The notes below the pieces were generated by a model that had not been told where the DNA came from, ran no database searches, and saw only the letters and a list, made by a program, of their open reading frames with translations. DNA of 64,000 nt from the NCBI GenBank assembly GCA_039696685.1, contig CP155566.1, forward strand, positions 3,162,001 to 3,226,000. Direction: 5' to 3'. The stretch's first letter is position 1. Each line of letters starts with the position of its first letter. Source of the DNA: Vibrio sp. CDRSL-10 TSBA (GTDB taxonomy: Bacteria; Pseudomonadota; Gammaproteobacteria; Enterobacterales; Vibrionaceae). The position numbers and the translations under genes are program-made. Positions 31,313-41,575 of the stretch are shown piece by piece.

Positions 31313-32693
31313 TTATAAAATTACGCTCAGACCAGCGGCGATAACAAAAGCGATCGTCCCCAGCAGCGTTTCCATTACAGTCCAGGTTTTCAGGGTCGTT
31401 TTCTCATCCATCTCAAGCAGACGAGAAACCAGCCAGAAACCGGAGTCATTAAAGTGAGACAGTACCGTGGCACCACCGGCAATCGCAATCACGATAAAAC
31501 AGTGATCCAGGGCAGTCAGTCCGGTGGTCTGGGCGACAATCGGTGCCATCAGTGCTGCGGTAGTCGTCAGTGCGACGGTTGCAGAAACCTTGCGCCACGC
31601 GCAAACAGGTCGAGATAACAAACGCGGCCACAATCACCGGCATACCTGTATGAGCCAGCACATCCGCCAGCGCCTGGCCGATACCGCTTGAGCGCAGTAC
31701 GCCACCAAACATACCGCCCGCACCCGTTACCAGGATCACCGCACAGATCGGCGCCAGAGAATCAGTACACAGTTTTTCCAGTTTATGCTTACCGTACTTA
31801 CCGGTAAATACCGCCAGACACACCAGCAGAGTGATCAGCAGTGCAATCGGGGTTTTACCCAGCATACGCAGAAATTCCACCACTGGCTGCTGACCATCGA
31901 CCACACCGGCAACAGAAAGAGTATTGAGACCAGTATCAAGGAAAATCAGAATCACTGGCAGCAGCAGAATCAGCAGCACGGTAGAAAACTTCGGCAGATC
32001 CTGCTTGTCTTTGAACATCACTTCAGTGTTCATAAACGCTTTAGGCAGTGAAATCACATACTTGTTACCAGCATAGATACTGAACAGGTAAGCACCAAAA
32101 TACCAGGTCGGAATCGCAATCAGCAGGCCGACCAGCAGCAGCAGGCCTAAATCTGCACCCAGCAGATCGGAAGCAGCCACCGGGCCCGGATGCGGCGGTA
32201 CAAACGCATGCATTACAGCGAACGCACCCGCGACCGGGAACGCGTATTTGATCGGCGAACCGCCCAGACGCTTAGCCACGCTGAACAGGATCGGCATCAT
32301 CACGATAAGACCGGCATCGAAAAAGATTGGAAAACCAAACATCAGCGATGCCACACCAAGCGCCATTGGCGCACGATGCTCGCCGAAGCGGCTAATCAGG
32401 GTGTCCGCCAGCACTTTCGCGCCACCGGTCACCTCAAGAATTTTACCTATCATGGCACCCAGGCCAACTAACAGGGCCACTGAGGCTAATGTACCGCCCA
32501 GTCCGGACAGCATAGTCGGCACGACTTTATCGCTCGGCATACCCGTTGCCAGCGCAGTACCAAAACTGACCAAAGTCAGCGAGGCAAAGGCGTGCACCTT
32601 CAATTTCATGATCAAAACCAGCAGTGCAGCAATAGCGGCGGCAGCGATAAGCAACAGCTGGGTAGGGTCTGGGCTATGTGCTAATTGTTCCAT
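31313..32693 (-). CDS. gntT: Gluconate permease (frame broken)
   Basis: Inner-membrane gluconate:proton symporter of the GntP family, reconstructed at 459 aa with about 12-14 hydrophobic segments. Family features: GLGAMIGKILEVTGGAKVLA, FGFPIFFDAGLIVMMPI, HAFVPPHPGPVAASDLLGAD, and VLSHFNDSGFWLV. The start ATG 32693 (MEQLAHS) has AAGGTGA upstream; a TTG at 32711 is less likely. One extra A in AAA at 31585-31587 on the plus strand (GCAGAAACCT) breaks the frame at AQGSATVAL. The letter T is given by operon context with gntK and GntR sites, since E. coli has several paralogues. Confidence 0.9.
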
Positions 32694-32723
32694 TTTGTTC
32701 ACCTTTATCAAGGATTGGATGTT

Positions 32724-32739
32724 TGTGTATTAGTTCACA
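32724..32739. promoter_or_regulatory. CRP site, gntT/gntK divergent promoter
   Basis: TGTGTATTAGTTCACA matches the CRP consensus TGTGA-N6-TCACA at 9 of 10 fixed positions. It lies between divergent gntT and gntK, which fits catabolite control of gluconate use. Confidence 0.75.
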
Positions 32740-32746
32740 ATTTCAA

Positions 32747-32776
32747 AAGTTACGGGTAACATGTTACCGATAACAC
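32747..32776. promoter_or_regulatory. Two overlapping GntR operators
   Basis: ATGTTACCGATAACAC at 32761-32776 matches 15 of 16 bases of the E. coli GntR operator (ATGTTACCGATAACAT). AAGTTACGGGTAACAT at 32747-32762 matches 14 of 16 of the symmetric form, and the two share two bases. They sit next to the CRP site between gntT and gntK, and a gntR gene lies 2.5 kb away, so gluconate-induced derepression of both transcripts is very likely. Confidence 0.9.
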
Positions 32777-32852
32777 CACTAAGATAAAGTCAATTCTTAC
32801 GGCAGATTTTAAAATTGAGATCTCGCTCAGATCTCGCGATTAAGGAGTCAGT

Positions 32853-33374
32853 ATGACGGGTAGCAGTATTATCGTTATGGGCGTGAGTGGTTGCGGCAAA
32901 AGCACCATAGGCGCCAAGATTGCCCAGCGTCTCAACGCCAAATTCATCGATGGCGATGACCTTCATCCCCGCGCCAACATTGAAAAGATGCGCCGCGGTG
33001 AACCACTGGATGATAACGATCGCGCGCCTTGGCTTGAGCGTATCCGCGATGCAGCATTCAGTCTGGAAAACAAGAGCGAACGCGGTGTCATCGTCTGCTC
33101 AGCGCTGAAAAAAAGTTACCGTGATCAGATTCGTGACGGCAACCAAAGCGTCACGTTTGTTTTTCTTGATGGTGATAAATCTCTGATCATCAAGCGTATG
33201 CAGGCTCGTAAAGGTCACTTTATGAAAACTCATATGATTGACAGCCAGTTTGCGGCGCTACAGCGCCCGGATACCAGCGAAACCGACGTACTGAACATCT
33301 CGATTGCTGACGATATCGATGTCGTGGTTGAGCACGCAGTGCATGCTCTGTACCAGCAGGAGGCGACGGCATGA
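32853..33374 (+). CDS. gntK: Gluconokinase
   Basis: Cytoplasmic kinase making 6-phosphogluconate from gluconate, 173 aa. The P-loop GVSGCGKST lies at residues 10-18; the family features DGDDLHPRANIEKMRRGEPLD, DRAPWLERI and SALKKSYRDQIR follow. AAGGAG precedes the start codon. It overlaps the edd start by four bases (ATGA), so gntK and edd are translationally coupled. It is read from the divergent CRP/GntR promoter. The frame is intact. Confidence 0.95.
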   Translation: MTGSSIIVMGVSGCGKSTIGAKIAQRLNAKFIDGDDLHPRANIEKMRRGEPLDDNDRAPWLERIRDAAFSLENKSERGVIVCSALKKSYRDQIRDGNQSVTFVFLDGDKSLIIKRMQARKGHFMKTHMIDSQFAALQRPDTSETDVLNISIADDIDVVVEHAVHALYQQEATA

Positions 33375-35176
33375 CCCACCCGCATATTCAGCAGGTTACC
33401 GACAACATTCGCACACGCAGTGCCGAGCTGCGTGCACGCTTTGTGGCCAAAACTGCCCAGCAACACGCCAGTGGCAAAGGTAAAGCCAGCCTGTCATGTG
33501 GCAACCTGGCCCATGCGATTGCGGCTTCCTGTCAGAGTGAGAAATCAAACATTCTCGATCTGACCCGTGCCAACCTGGCCATCATCACCGCCTACAATGA
33601 CATGCTCAGTGCACATCAGGTTTACAAACATTATCCGGATCAAATCAAAGCAGCCCTGGCCCCGGTTGGCCATACTGCCCAGATTGCCGGTGGTGTCCCT
33701 GCGATGTGCGACGGCGTGACTCAGGGGCAACCGGGTATGGACATGTCACTGTTTTCCCGTGACCTGATCGCCCAGGCGACCGCGATGTCGCTCAGCCATA
33801 ACATGTTTGACGGCACCCTGCTGCTCGGTATCTGTGACAAGATCGCCCCGGGCCAGCTGATGGGCGCGCTGGCTTATGCCCATCTGCCGACCGCATTTAT
33901 CCCGGCCGGGCCAATGGCGACCGGGATCAGCAACGAAGAAAAAGTCGATGTGCGCCAGAAATACGCCGCCGGTGAAGTCGGTCGCGATGCGCTGCTGCAA
34001 ATGGAGTGTAATTCCTACCACTCACCGGGCACCTGCACCTTCTACGGTACCGCCAACACCAACCAACTGGTGTTTGAGGCGATGGGACTGATGCTGCCGG
34101 GCTCTGCTTTTGTGCATCCGGACAGCCCGCTGCGCGATGCGCTGACCGAGTATGCGGCCAAGGCCATCGCCGCTATGGCGCCGGGTACTCCGGCCTACCG
34201 GCCGCTGAGCGAAGTGGTCACGGCAGAAAGCCTGGTCAATGGCCTGGTTGCCCTGCTCGCCTCCGGTGGCAGCAGTAACCACACCATTCACCTGGTCGCG
34301 CTGGCACGAGCTGCCGGTCTGATCCTGACCTGGCAGGATATCAGTGACCTGTCTGAGGTGGTGCCTCTGCTGACCAACGTTTATCCGAACGGCACGGCCG
34401 ATATCAATGAATTCGAAGCGGCCGGCGGCGTCCCTATGTTGCTGTCCCGTCTGGATGAACGCGCTCTGCTGCACCGCAGTGTGACCCCGGCTATCGGTGA
34501 TTTTGCCCTGCAGCTCCAACGCCCGCAGCTCGCTGACGGTGAACTGGTATGGCAACCTTGTGGTGACAGCCTCAATCCGGCCGTCATTGCCGCCAAACAG
34601 ACCTGCTATCAGACCAGCGGTGGTATTAAGGTGCTGAAAGGCAATCTGGGCCAGAGTGTGATTAAAATTTCTGCGGTTAAAGCCGAACATCATCTGATTG
34701 AAGCACCAGCGAAAGTCTTCAACTCGCAGCATGCAGTGGAAGCCGCCTATAAACGCGGTGAGCTAAATCAGGATTGTGTGGTCGTGGTACGCTACAGTGG
34801 CCCGGCGGCCAATGGGATGCCGGAGCTGCACAAACTGATGCCGATCCTCGGCAACGTGCAAAAAGCCGGTTTCAAAGTCGCCCTGGTGACCGACGGCCGC
34901 TTGTCAGGTGCTTCAGGTAAGATCCCGGCTGCGATTCATATGTCGCCGGAGGCTCTGCGGGGTGGCATGATTGGCCTGGTACAAGACGGGGATATTTTGC
35001 GTCTGGATGCCCAGAATGGCGAACTGACCTGTCTGGCTGATCTCAGCCAGCGCAGCGCCACAATGCCGGACAGTAAGGCGGATCAGCACGACTGGGGACG
35101 CGAACTGTTTGCTCTGGCGCGCCAGCAGGTCACCGCCGCCGATCAGGGCGCCACCTTTCTTTTTCAAGCGCTGTAA
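33371..35176 (+). CDS. edd: 6-Phosphogluconate dehydratase
   Basis: Iron-sulfur dehydratase of the IlvD/Edd family, 601 aa, converting 6-phosphogluconate to KDPG. Cluster-binding cysteines lie in [34 protein letters not shown] and [11 protein letters not shown]-terminal [22 protein letters not shown] is the family signature. It overlaps gntK by four bases. Product enters Eda, encoded on the other side of the shared promoter. Last codons fall in a 16-base motif that is repeated once just downstream. Confidence 0.95.
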   Translation: MTHPHIQQVTDNIRTRSAELRARFVAKTAQQHASGKGKASLSCGNLAHAIAASCQSEKSNILDLTRANLAIITAYNDMLSAHQVYKHYPDQIKAALAPVGHTAQIAGGVPAMCDGVTQGQPGMDMSLFSRDLIAQATAMSLSHNMFDGTLLLGICDKIAPGQLMGALAYAHLPTAFIPAGPMATGISNEEKVDVRQKYAAGEVGRDALLQMECNSYHSPGTCTFYGTANTNQLVFEAMGLMLPGSAFVHPDSPLRDALTEYAAKAIAAMAPGTPAYRPLSEVVTAESLVNGLVALLASGGSSNHTIHLVALARAAGLILTWQDISDLSEVVPLLTNVYPNGTADINEFEAAGGVPMLLSRLDERALLHRSVTPAIGDFALQLQRPQLADGELVWQPCGDSLNPAVIAAKQTCYQTSGGIKVLKGNLGQSVIKISAVKAEHHLIEAPAKVFNSQHAVEAAYKRGELNQDCVVVVRYSGPAANGMPELHKLMPILGNVQKAGFKVALVTDGRLSGASGKIPAAIHMSPEALRGGMIGLVQDGDILRLDAQNGELTCLADLSQRSATMPDSKADQHDWGRELFALARQQVTAADQGATFLFQAL

Positions 35177-35197
35177 ATCTGTTTCAAGCGCTGTAAA
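35162..35197. repeat. 16-bp direct repeat at the edd 3' end
   Basis: TTTCAAGCGCTGTAAA occurs at 35162-35177, covering the edd stop, and again at 35182-35197, with period 20. It looks like a small tandem duplication. Confidence 0.85.
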
Positions 35198-35217
35198 CAG
35201 CCTTAAACCAGGCATGT

Positions 35218-35240
35218 ACGGGCTGACCTGGTCAGCCCGT
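35218..35240. terminator. Hairpin between edd and gntR
   Basis: A perfect 10-bp stem (ACGGGCTGAC with GTCAGCCCGT) with a three-base loop lies in the 68-bp convergent gap. No long T tract on either side, so termination strength is uncertain. Confidence 0.65.
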
Positions 35241-35244
35241 GATA

Positions 35245-36244
35245 TTACAGACTGTCTCCGATCGTCAGGCGGTAGCCAAGGTCGTAGACTTTCTGCTCTG
35301 CTTCCTCTCCGGCCAGCGCCGCTAAGAGTAATTCTGCACTTTTCTTGCCAATCGCAAAACGCGGTGTCTCCACACTGGTCAGCTTAGGAATAATCGCCTG
35401 GCCGATATCCAGCGCATTGTATCCGACCACAGCAATTTGTTTCGGTACCTCAATGCCTTTGTGGGCACAGTACATCATGGCACCAATCGCCACGTCATCA
35501 TTGGTACAGAAAATGGCATCGAGCTGCGGACATTGCGCCAGCGCTTTTTCCAGCAAGACTCCGCCTATGGTGAAACTGGAGTGTTCACCGGTCGAAATCT
35601 GTTGCGGCTCCAGACCGGCATCACGCATCGCGCGCTCATAGCCCTGCATCCGTAACCGGGTCCGGGTATCAAGCCGGGCGCCGAGATAGACAATGTTTTT
35701 CCGCCCGCGTGCCAGCATCTCCTGTACTACTTCATACGATGTCTGCTCATGATCCAGCCCTACCGCCATATCAATCGGGCAGGCCGGAATCTCCATGGTT
35801 TCCACCACAGGCACCGCGGCTGATCTCAGCATCTGCAGGGTGCGTTTCCGTATGGTTGGTTTCGGTCAGGATCAAGCCATCAACCCGATACGACAGCAAG
35901 GCCGCGATTTTTTCTTCTTCTTCTTTCGAACTGTAACCGGTATGGGCTATAAGGGTGTCGTAGCCGGCCTGCTTGGTCACCGACTCAATCCCCTGCACTA
36001 AATGGGCAAACACCTGGTTCGACAACGAAGGCAGAATAATACCGATAGCACGACTGGAAGACTTGGACAAAATCGCCGGCACCCGATTCTGGATATATCC
36101 CAGCTCTTCAATTACGGCGGCGATTTTTTGCTGGGTTTTCTGGGCAACTGAGCCCGGATCGCGCAAATAACGCGATACCGTCATCTTGGTAATCCCCACC
36201 TGGTCAGCAATGTCTTGTAAGGTGGGTCTGGTTTTTCGCTGCAT
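35245..36244 (-). CDS. gntR: Gluconate repressor GntR (frame broken)
   Basis: LacI-family repressor of gluconate genes, reconstructed at 332 aa. The N-terminal helix-turn-helix reads TLQDIADQVGITKMTVSRYL, with hinge NRVPAILSKSSSRAIG, then a periplasmic-binding-protein-like sugar domain (IILPSLSNQVFAHLVQGIES, VDGLILTE, IFCTNDDVAIGAM). It aligns with E. coli GntR, including TERTLQML against its HTPRTLKM. One inserted base near 35845-35847 on the plus strand (coding strand CGGAAACGC) breaks the frame in that segment. It converges with edd. Its likely targets are the two GntR operators at 32747-32776. Confidence 0.92.
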
Positions 36245-36377
36245 ACTTTTCCTAATCAGTGGCGACAGGTTTCCGCCCGGGTTGACCTCGCGTCAGACTT
36301 TTATCATAAAACATACGGATAACTGAAACTATGCCAGCTTTTCACAAAACAGAGCAAAAATGATAATAAACTAGTTT

Positions 36378-36863
36378 CTATGCATCGATTTCATACTCAA
36401 TGCTATTGATGAACCAGACTTTATCGCCACTTGGTGTCGTGACGACAAATTCATCATCCACCTCTTTTTTAAGCAGCGCACGCGCCATTGGTGAGTCAAT
36501 TGATATGTAATTTTTGACCTCATCACCATAAATTTCTTCCGGACCGACGATTCGAAACTTTTTCATCTCTCCGGCTTCGTTTTCAATCTCCACCCAGGCG
36601 CCAAAAAACACCTTGCCATCCTGCTGCGGTGAGTAGTCAACTATAGTCAGTTCCGGCAGCAATTTACGCAGGAAACGCACACGGCGATCGATCTGGCGCA
36701 GCAGTCGTTTGTTGAAAGTGTAATCAGCATTTTCAGAGCGATCACCCAGGCTTGCGGCCCATGTCACAATTTTTGTGACCTCCGGACGCCGTTCATTCCA
36801 GAGAAAATCATGCTCTTTTTTGAGTTTATTAAACCCTTCGCGAGTAATAAGTTTCGTTTTCAT
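36378..36863 (-). CDS. greB: Transcription elongation factor GreB
   Basis: Factor that rescues backtracked RNA polymerase by stimulating transcript cleavage, 161 aa from ATG 36863 (MKTKLITREGF). A GTG three codons earlier is also possible; neither has a strong ribosome-binding site. The coiled-coil domain with LGDRSENADY, whose acidic tip activates cleavage, is followed by the FKBP-like domain (VDYSPQQDGKVFFGAWVEIE, YISIDSPMARALLKKE). In E. coli and V. cholerae greB adjoins ompR; here the gluconate module lies between. The upstream spacer 36864-37010 is AT-rich. Confidence 0.95.
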   Translation of the reverse strand: MKTKLITREGFNKLKKEHDFLWNERRPEVTKIVTWAASLGDRSENADYTFNKRLLRQIDRRVRFLRKLLPELTIVDYSPQQDGKVFFGAWVEIENEAGEMKKFRIVGPEEIYGDEVKNYISIDSPMARALLKKEVDDEFVVTTPSGDKVWFINSIEYEIDA

Positions 36864-37010
36864 TTCAGTCACAAATTAATTAATAATCAAAATATTACAA
36901 ATTTCTAAAAAGATAAAAACAGAACATTTTAGGTTGTTTTATTAGATTAAAAAACACTGTTTTAATAGCATTACGCGATTCTGAGTTACCTTTTCGGAGT
37001 CAAAACCATT

Positions 37011-37674
37011 ATGTCCGCACCTGATACAAAACAGCAAATTTTCAACGCCGGCAAAGAGTTTATCGCCATCATCGCTCTGTTGCTTGTCGCCCCTCTGGCA
37101 CTCTATCTCGATCTGGCTGTGCTTAAAAACGATGTCGGCGAAATCTCTTTCACCGAACTGACTCAAGAGGGCTTCGTCTTGCTCTCCATGCTGATGTTTG
37201 CCCGCGCTGCAAAAACGACTCCGTCATCACGCGGTTTTTACCTGCTGGTCAGCGGCTTTTTTGCCTGCATTCTGATTCGCGAACTCGATCAGTTCCTTGA
37301 CTACATCTGGCACGGCTTCTGGCAGATCCCGGCCGCGATCACCGCCGCGACCTGTATCGGTATGGCAATGACCCGCTATAAAGATTCCGTACTGGAACCA
37401 ATGGCAGCCTATACCCGTTCACGTGAATATGTCTTTATGGTCGGTGGCGTTTCTGCTGCTGCTGGTGTTCAGCCGCGTATTTGGCAGTGGTCACCTGCTG
37501 TGGGAACACATTATGGGCGATGACTATGACTACGTGCTGAAAAGCGCCCTGCAAGAAGGTCTGGAATTACTGGGCTACTCCTGGATGACCTATGGTGCTT
37601 ATCGCCACTGTATTTGTGCACAACGTAGCACTTCCGTCGCTGAATCTGCTCTGACAACGCCGGTAAACGTTTAA
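37011..37674 (+). CDS. Unrecognised multi-pass membrane protein (frame broken)
   Basis: I do not recognise this family. The reconstructed product is about 220 aa with four or five hydrophobic segments: FIAIIALLLVAPLALYLDLAV, VLLSMLMFARA, GFYLLVSGFFACILIRELDQF, IPAAITAATCIGMAM and VLLLLVFSRVFGSG. A polar C-terminal tail ends TTPVNV. One extra T in TTT at 37450-37452 (GCGTTTCTGC) joins two overlapping frames. CGGAG lies 12 bases before the ATG. The conserved-looking charged residues inside the membrane (RELDQFLDY, HLLWEHIMGDD) suggest a specific role. It is divergent from greB and upstream of tex, a place occupied by a hypothetical gene in other vibrios. Confidence 0.75.
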
Positions 37675-37729
37675 AATAGACTACCTTGTCCCCACATCAA
37701 GAAGTCTGTTGTAACAAGTGATATCAACC

Positions 37730-40038
37730 ATGAGCTTAGCTATCTGTCATTCGATTGCCCAAGAGCTGAACGTTCGCTCAGAGCAAGTCATCGCCGCCGT
37801 CAAACTGATTGACGACGGCAACACAGTGCCATTCATTGCCCGTTACCGTAAAGAAGTGACCGGCGGACTGGATGACACTCAACTGCGTACGCTGGACAGT
37901 CGCTTGTCCTACCTGCGTGAAATGGACGACCGCCGTCAAACCATCCTTAAATCGATTCAGGACCAGGGTAAACTCACTGCGGAACTGGAACAGGCGATTA
38001 TTGATGCCGACAGCAAAACCCGTCTCGAAGACTTGTATCTGCCGTACAAACCGAAGCGCCGTACCAAAGGCCAGATCGCCATTGAAGCCGGTCTGGAGCC
38101 TCTGGCGGATACCTTGTGGCATCATCCGCACACCGATCCGGAACTGGAAGCGGGCAAATACCTTGCTGCGCAACACGGTATCGAAGACAGTAAAGCAGCT
38201 CTGGATGGTGCACGTGCCATCATTATGGAACGCATCGCCGAAGATGCAGATTTGCTGGAAAAAATTCGTCAGCACCTTAATCGCAATGCTCATATCGTAA
38301 CGCGCGTGGTTGAAGGGAAAGAGCGCGACGGCGAAAAGTTTAAAGACTACTTTGCCCATCAGGAGCCGATCAGTAAGGCGCCTTCCCATCGCGCTCTGGC
38401 GATGCTGCGTGGCCGCAACGAAGGCTTTCTGACCCTGACCCTCAATGCGGATCCGGAGCAGGAAGAGGGCATACGCCAGTCGTACTGCGAAACCCTGATC
38501 GCTGAGCATTACGGGATTCATCTCAGCCAGGCGGCTGCGGATGCATGGCGTAAACAGGTTATCAGCTGGTCATGGCGCATCAAAGTATCGATGCACATGG
38601 AAACCGAGCTGATGAGTGCGATGAAAGAGCGTGCCGAAATCGAAGCGATTGAAGTGTTCGCCACCAACCTCAAAGATCTGCTGATGGCGGCTCCCGCCGG
38701 CCCGCGAGCGACTCTGGGTCTGGATCCGGGTCTGCGTACTGGCTGTAAAGTGGCCGTGGTTGATGCAACCGGTAAAGTGCTGGCAACGGATACTATCTAT
38801 CCGCACCAGCCGCAAAACCAGTACGATCGAGCCATGGCGAGCGTGGCCGCGCTGATCAAACAGCACAATGTCGATCTGATTGCGATTGGTAACGGCACCG
38901 CTTCACGCGAAACCGATGCCTTCGCCGCTGACCTGATTAAACGTGGCAACCTCAAAGTGCAGAAGATCATGGTCAGCGAAGCCGGTGCGTCGGTTTACTC
39001 GGCGTCTGAACTGGCCGCGAAAGAGTTTCCGAATCTGGATGTCTCGCTGCGCGGCGCCGTGTCTATCGCACGTCGCCTGCAGGATCCGCTCGCCGAGCTG
39101 GTTAAGATTGACCCGAAATCGATCGGGGTTGGCCAGTACCAGCACGATGTCAGCCAAACTCTGCTCGCCAAACGCCTGGATGCGGTGGTGGAAGACTGTG
39201 TAAACGCCGTCGGGGTCGATGTGAATACCGCCTCACCGGCTCTGCTGACTCGCGTGGCGGGCCTGTCGAGTATACTCTGGCGCAGAACATCGTCGATTAT
39301 CGCGATGAAAACGGCCGCTTTGAGTCGCGCAGCGCACTGAAAAAAGTCGCCCGTCTGGGGCCAAAAGCGTTTGAACAGTGTGCTGGTTTCCTGCGTATCA
39401 TGCACGGTAAAAACCCGCTCGATGGATCTGCAGTGCACCCGGAGGCCTATCCGGTCGTCAAAGCGATTGCCGAGAAAAACCAGCAGCAGATTCAGGCGCT
39501 GATCGGCAACAGTGAGTTTCTGCGCGGTCTGCGTGCGGTCGATTACACCGACGAGCATTTCGGTGTCCCGACCGTGACCGACATTATCAAAGAGCTGGAT
39601 AAACCCGGCCGTGACCCGCGCCCGGAATTTAAAACCGCCACATTCGCCGACGGTGTCAATCAGGTGTCCGATCTTGAAGTCGGCATGGTACTGGAAGGTG
39701 TGGTCTCTAACGTCGCCAACTTCGGCGCTTTTGTGGATATCGGTGTCCATCAGGACGGTCTGGTACACATTTCCGCTCTGACAGACCGCTTTGTCTCTGA
39801 CCCGCGCGAAGTGGTCAAAGCCGGCGATATCGTCAAAGTCAAAGTAATGGAAGTGGATGTGCAGCGTAAGCGAATCGCCCTGTCTATGCGGCTTAACGAT
39901 GAACCGGGTCAGGAGAGCCGTGGCGCGCGCAGCAGCGCACCCGCAGCGGAACGTAAACCGCGCCGTCGTGAGGAGACTCAGTCCGGCGGCGCAATGAGCG
40001 GTGCATTTGCTGCCGCCTTTGCCAAAGCAAAGAAATAA
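37730..40038 (+). CDS. tex: Transcription accessory protein Tex (frame broken)
   Basis: RNA-binding protein of the Tex/YhgF family with a role in transcript processing and stress survival, about 768 aa. It opens [20 protein letters not shown], has the YqgF-like nuclease-fold domain ([17 protein letters not shown]), a helix-hairpin-helix region ([21 protein letters not shown]), and a C-terminal S1 domain ([32 protein letters not shown]). The ATG 37730 gives the family start. The frame changes near 39269-39274; removing two bases (GTATAC to GTAC) gives GLSSTLAQNIV, which fits the family spacing. This is the only break not explained by an extra A or T at GAAC. Confidence 0.93.
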
Positions 40039-40054
40039 GCGGGCAATAGCGCAG

Positions 40055-40090
40055 AAAAATCCCCGTCCGGGTCACCGGGCGGGGATTTTT
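40055..40090. terminator. Terminator tex / 40118 gene
   Basis: A 16-bp stem (40055-40070 with 40075-40090, one wobble) bounded by A5 and T5 lies between two convergent genes and can work both ways. Confidence 0.92.
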
Positions 40091-40117
40091 ATTTCAGTCT
40101 CATCACTGACGCGATAA

Positions 40118-40589
40118 CTACAGCACAGCAATCACTTCTGATGGTGTATTGGGTGCCACGGCCTGACCGTAATGGTATTTAATCACGGTGCGCCGCTGCG
40201 CCATTTTGCCCTCAGTTATCGCTTCATCAATGACGCGTTTCGGCAGGCGAAACCGCATCGCATAACCCTTGCCCTGCTCTTCACTGTAACTGGCTAGCGC
40301 CAGTAATCCGAACAAGCGATCCAATTCACTGGACGGCTGATCATCGTGCTCCAAGCCGACGTCATCATCCGCATCCAGTTCATAACCCGGATGTTCGGCC
40401 GGGTCCCAGGATGCATCTCTGCGTCGCTTATCATCTGCTTTAATCTTGCGTTCAGCGTGGGTTCTGGTCAGCTCTACGGTCGGCGTCACAGGTTCACGGG
40501 CGCGGTTGTCGCGTGCGACCTGCTCTGTCGGAAACGTTCACTGATGGGGCGATGAGTGGCACGCCGACATTGGTCGGTGACACTATCAT
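40118..40589 (-). CDS. Conserved hypothetical protein (frame broken)
   Basis: I do not recognise this family. The product is about 156 aa, soluble, with a low-complexity, charged N-terminal half (RTHAERKIKADDKRRRDASWD) and a more ordered C-terminal half (RLFGLLALASYSEEQGKGYAMR, AQRRTVIKYHYGQAVAPNTP). The start ATG 40589 gives MIVSPTNVGVPL and has GGAGG eight bases upstream. Without one extra base (AAA at 40532-40534 on the plus strand, coding GTTTCC) the N-terminus runs into a stop; with it removed the two parts join as NVPTEQVARDNRA. It sits between tex and bioH; no promoter is recognised. Confidence 0.72.
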
Positions 40590-40717
40590 AGCCGAAACCT
40601 CCTCAGTATCGCCCGGCCCGTTGCAGCGAGCTGCTATCCGGGTCTGATTTTATATCGGCCAGATCAGCACAAAATTTAGTCTTATTTATCAGACAACACT
40701 AAAATCAGCCGGATAGC

Positions 40718-41494
40718 TTACTTTTGTCCGCCAAACGCCACCAATTGCTGACAAAAAGTATCAAATTCGGTCATAAACGGCGCATGGGAGGACTCCGTGA
40801 AGATATATTGCTCACTGTGTGGCACCACCTGCTCTAGATCGTGAGCTACTTTGACCGGCACCAGACCATCGAGGCGACCATACAGACGCAGTAAAGGCAC
40901 GGAAATGTGCGCCATTTGGGCACGCAAATCGACATCCGCCAGCATCTGCAAACCAGCCAGCAGAGAATCCGGATTCGGAGTCGGACGCGACAGCACCGCC
41001 TGCTTGAGAGTTTTGACATCCTGCCGCGCGGAAGGACTGCCCATGGCCTGCAACGCCATAAAACGCTCAATGGTGGCATGGAAGTCTTCCACCAGCTGAT
41101 CGGTAAACGCACTCAGTACCTGAGGCTGAATACCGCGCCATGGCCGCTCTGCCGCAAACTTAGGTGACGATGCGACGGTGACCAGTTTCGCCACGTAATC
41201 GCTGTGATGCAGTGCCATATGAGTTGCCACCAACCCGCCCAGCGACCAGCCAACCCAAATCGCCTGTCTGGGCGCCTTAAGAATCAACTGCCGGGCAATC
41301 GCTTCCAGGCTGTCAGCATGCAGATGCGCACTGTGACCGTAGCCGGGTAGATCCACCACATGGACAGTGAAGTGCTGCGCCAGACGCTGCTCGGTCTGTT
41401 GCCACACGGCCCCGTTCATACCCCAGCCATGCACCAACACCAGATCCGGGCCGCTACCACTTACCTGCCAATACAAGTCTGCCGCCATAGTCAC
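40718..41494 (-). CDS. bioH: Pimeloyl-ACP methyl ester esterase BioH
   Basis: Alpha/beta hydrolase that removes the methyl group from pimeloyl-ACP methyl ester, ending the first stage of biotin synthesis, 258 aa. Signature features: LVLVHGWGMNGAVW, catalytic serine in GWSLGG, aspartate in LYGRLDGLVP, histidine in SSHAPFM. It aligns well with E. coli BioH. The start is a GTG with AGGAG five bases upstream; an ATG two codons later is an alternative. It is divergent from comF with 81 bp between, as in E. coli bioH-gntX. Confidence 0.94.
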   Translation of the reverse strand: MTMAADLYWQVSGSGPDLVLVHGWGMNGAVWQQTEQRLAQHFTVHVVDLPGYGHSAHLHADSLEAIARQLILKAPRQAIWVGWSLGGLVATHMALHHSDYVAKLVTVASSPKFAAERPWRGIQPQVLSAFTDQLVEDFHATIERFMALQAMGSPSARQDVKTLKQAVLSRPTPNPDSLLAGLQMLADVDLRAQMAHISVPLLRLYGRLDGLVPVKVAHDLEQVVPHSEQYIFTESSHAPFMTEFDTFCQQLVAFGGQK

Positions 41495-41575
41495 ACTTTC
41501 TCCTACTCATTCCATGCTCACCAGGCAGACCAACCGGTCACAATCAACCGCATGGCTGCCATTTAAGAAGACCCT

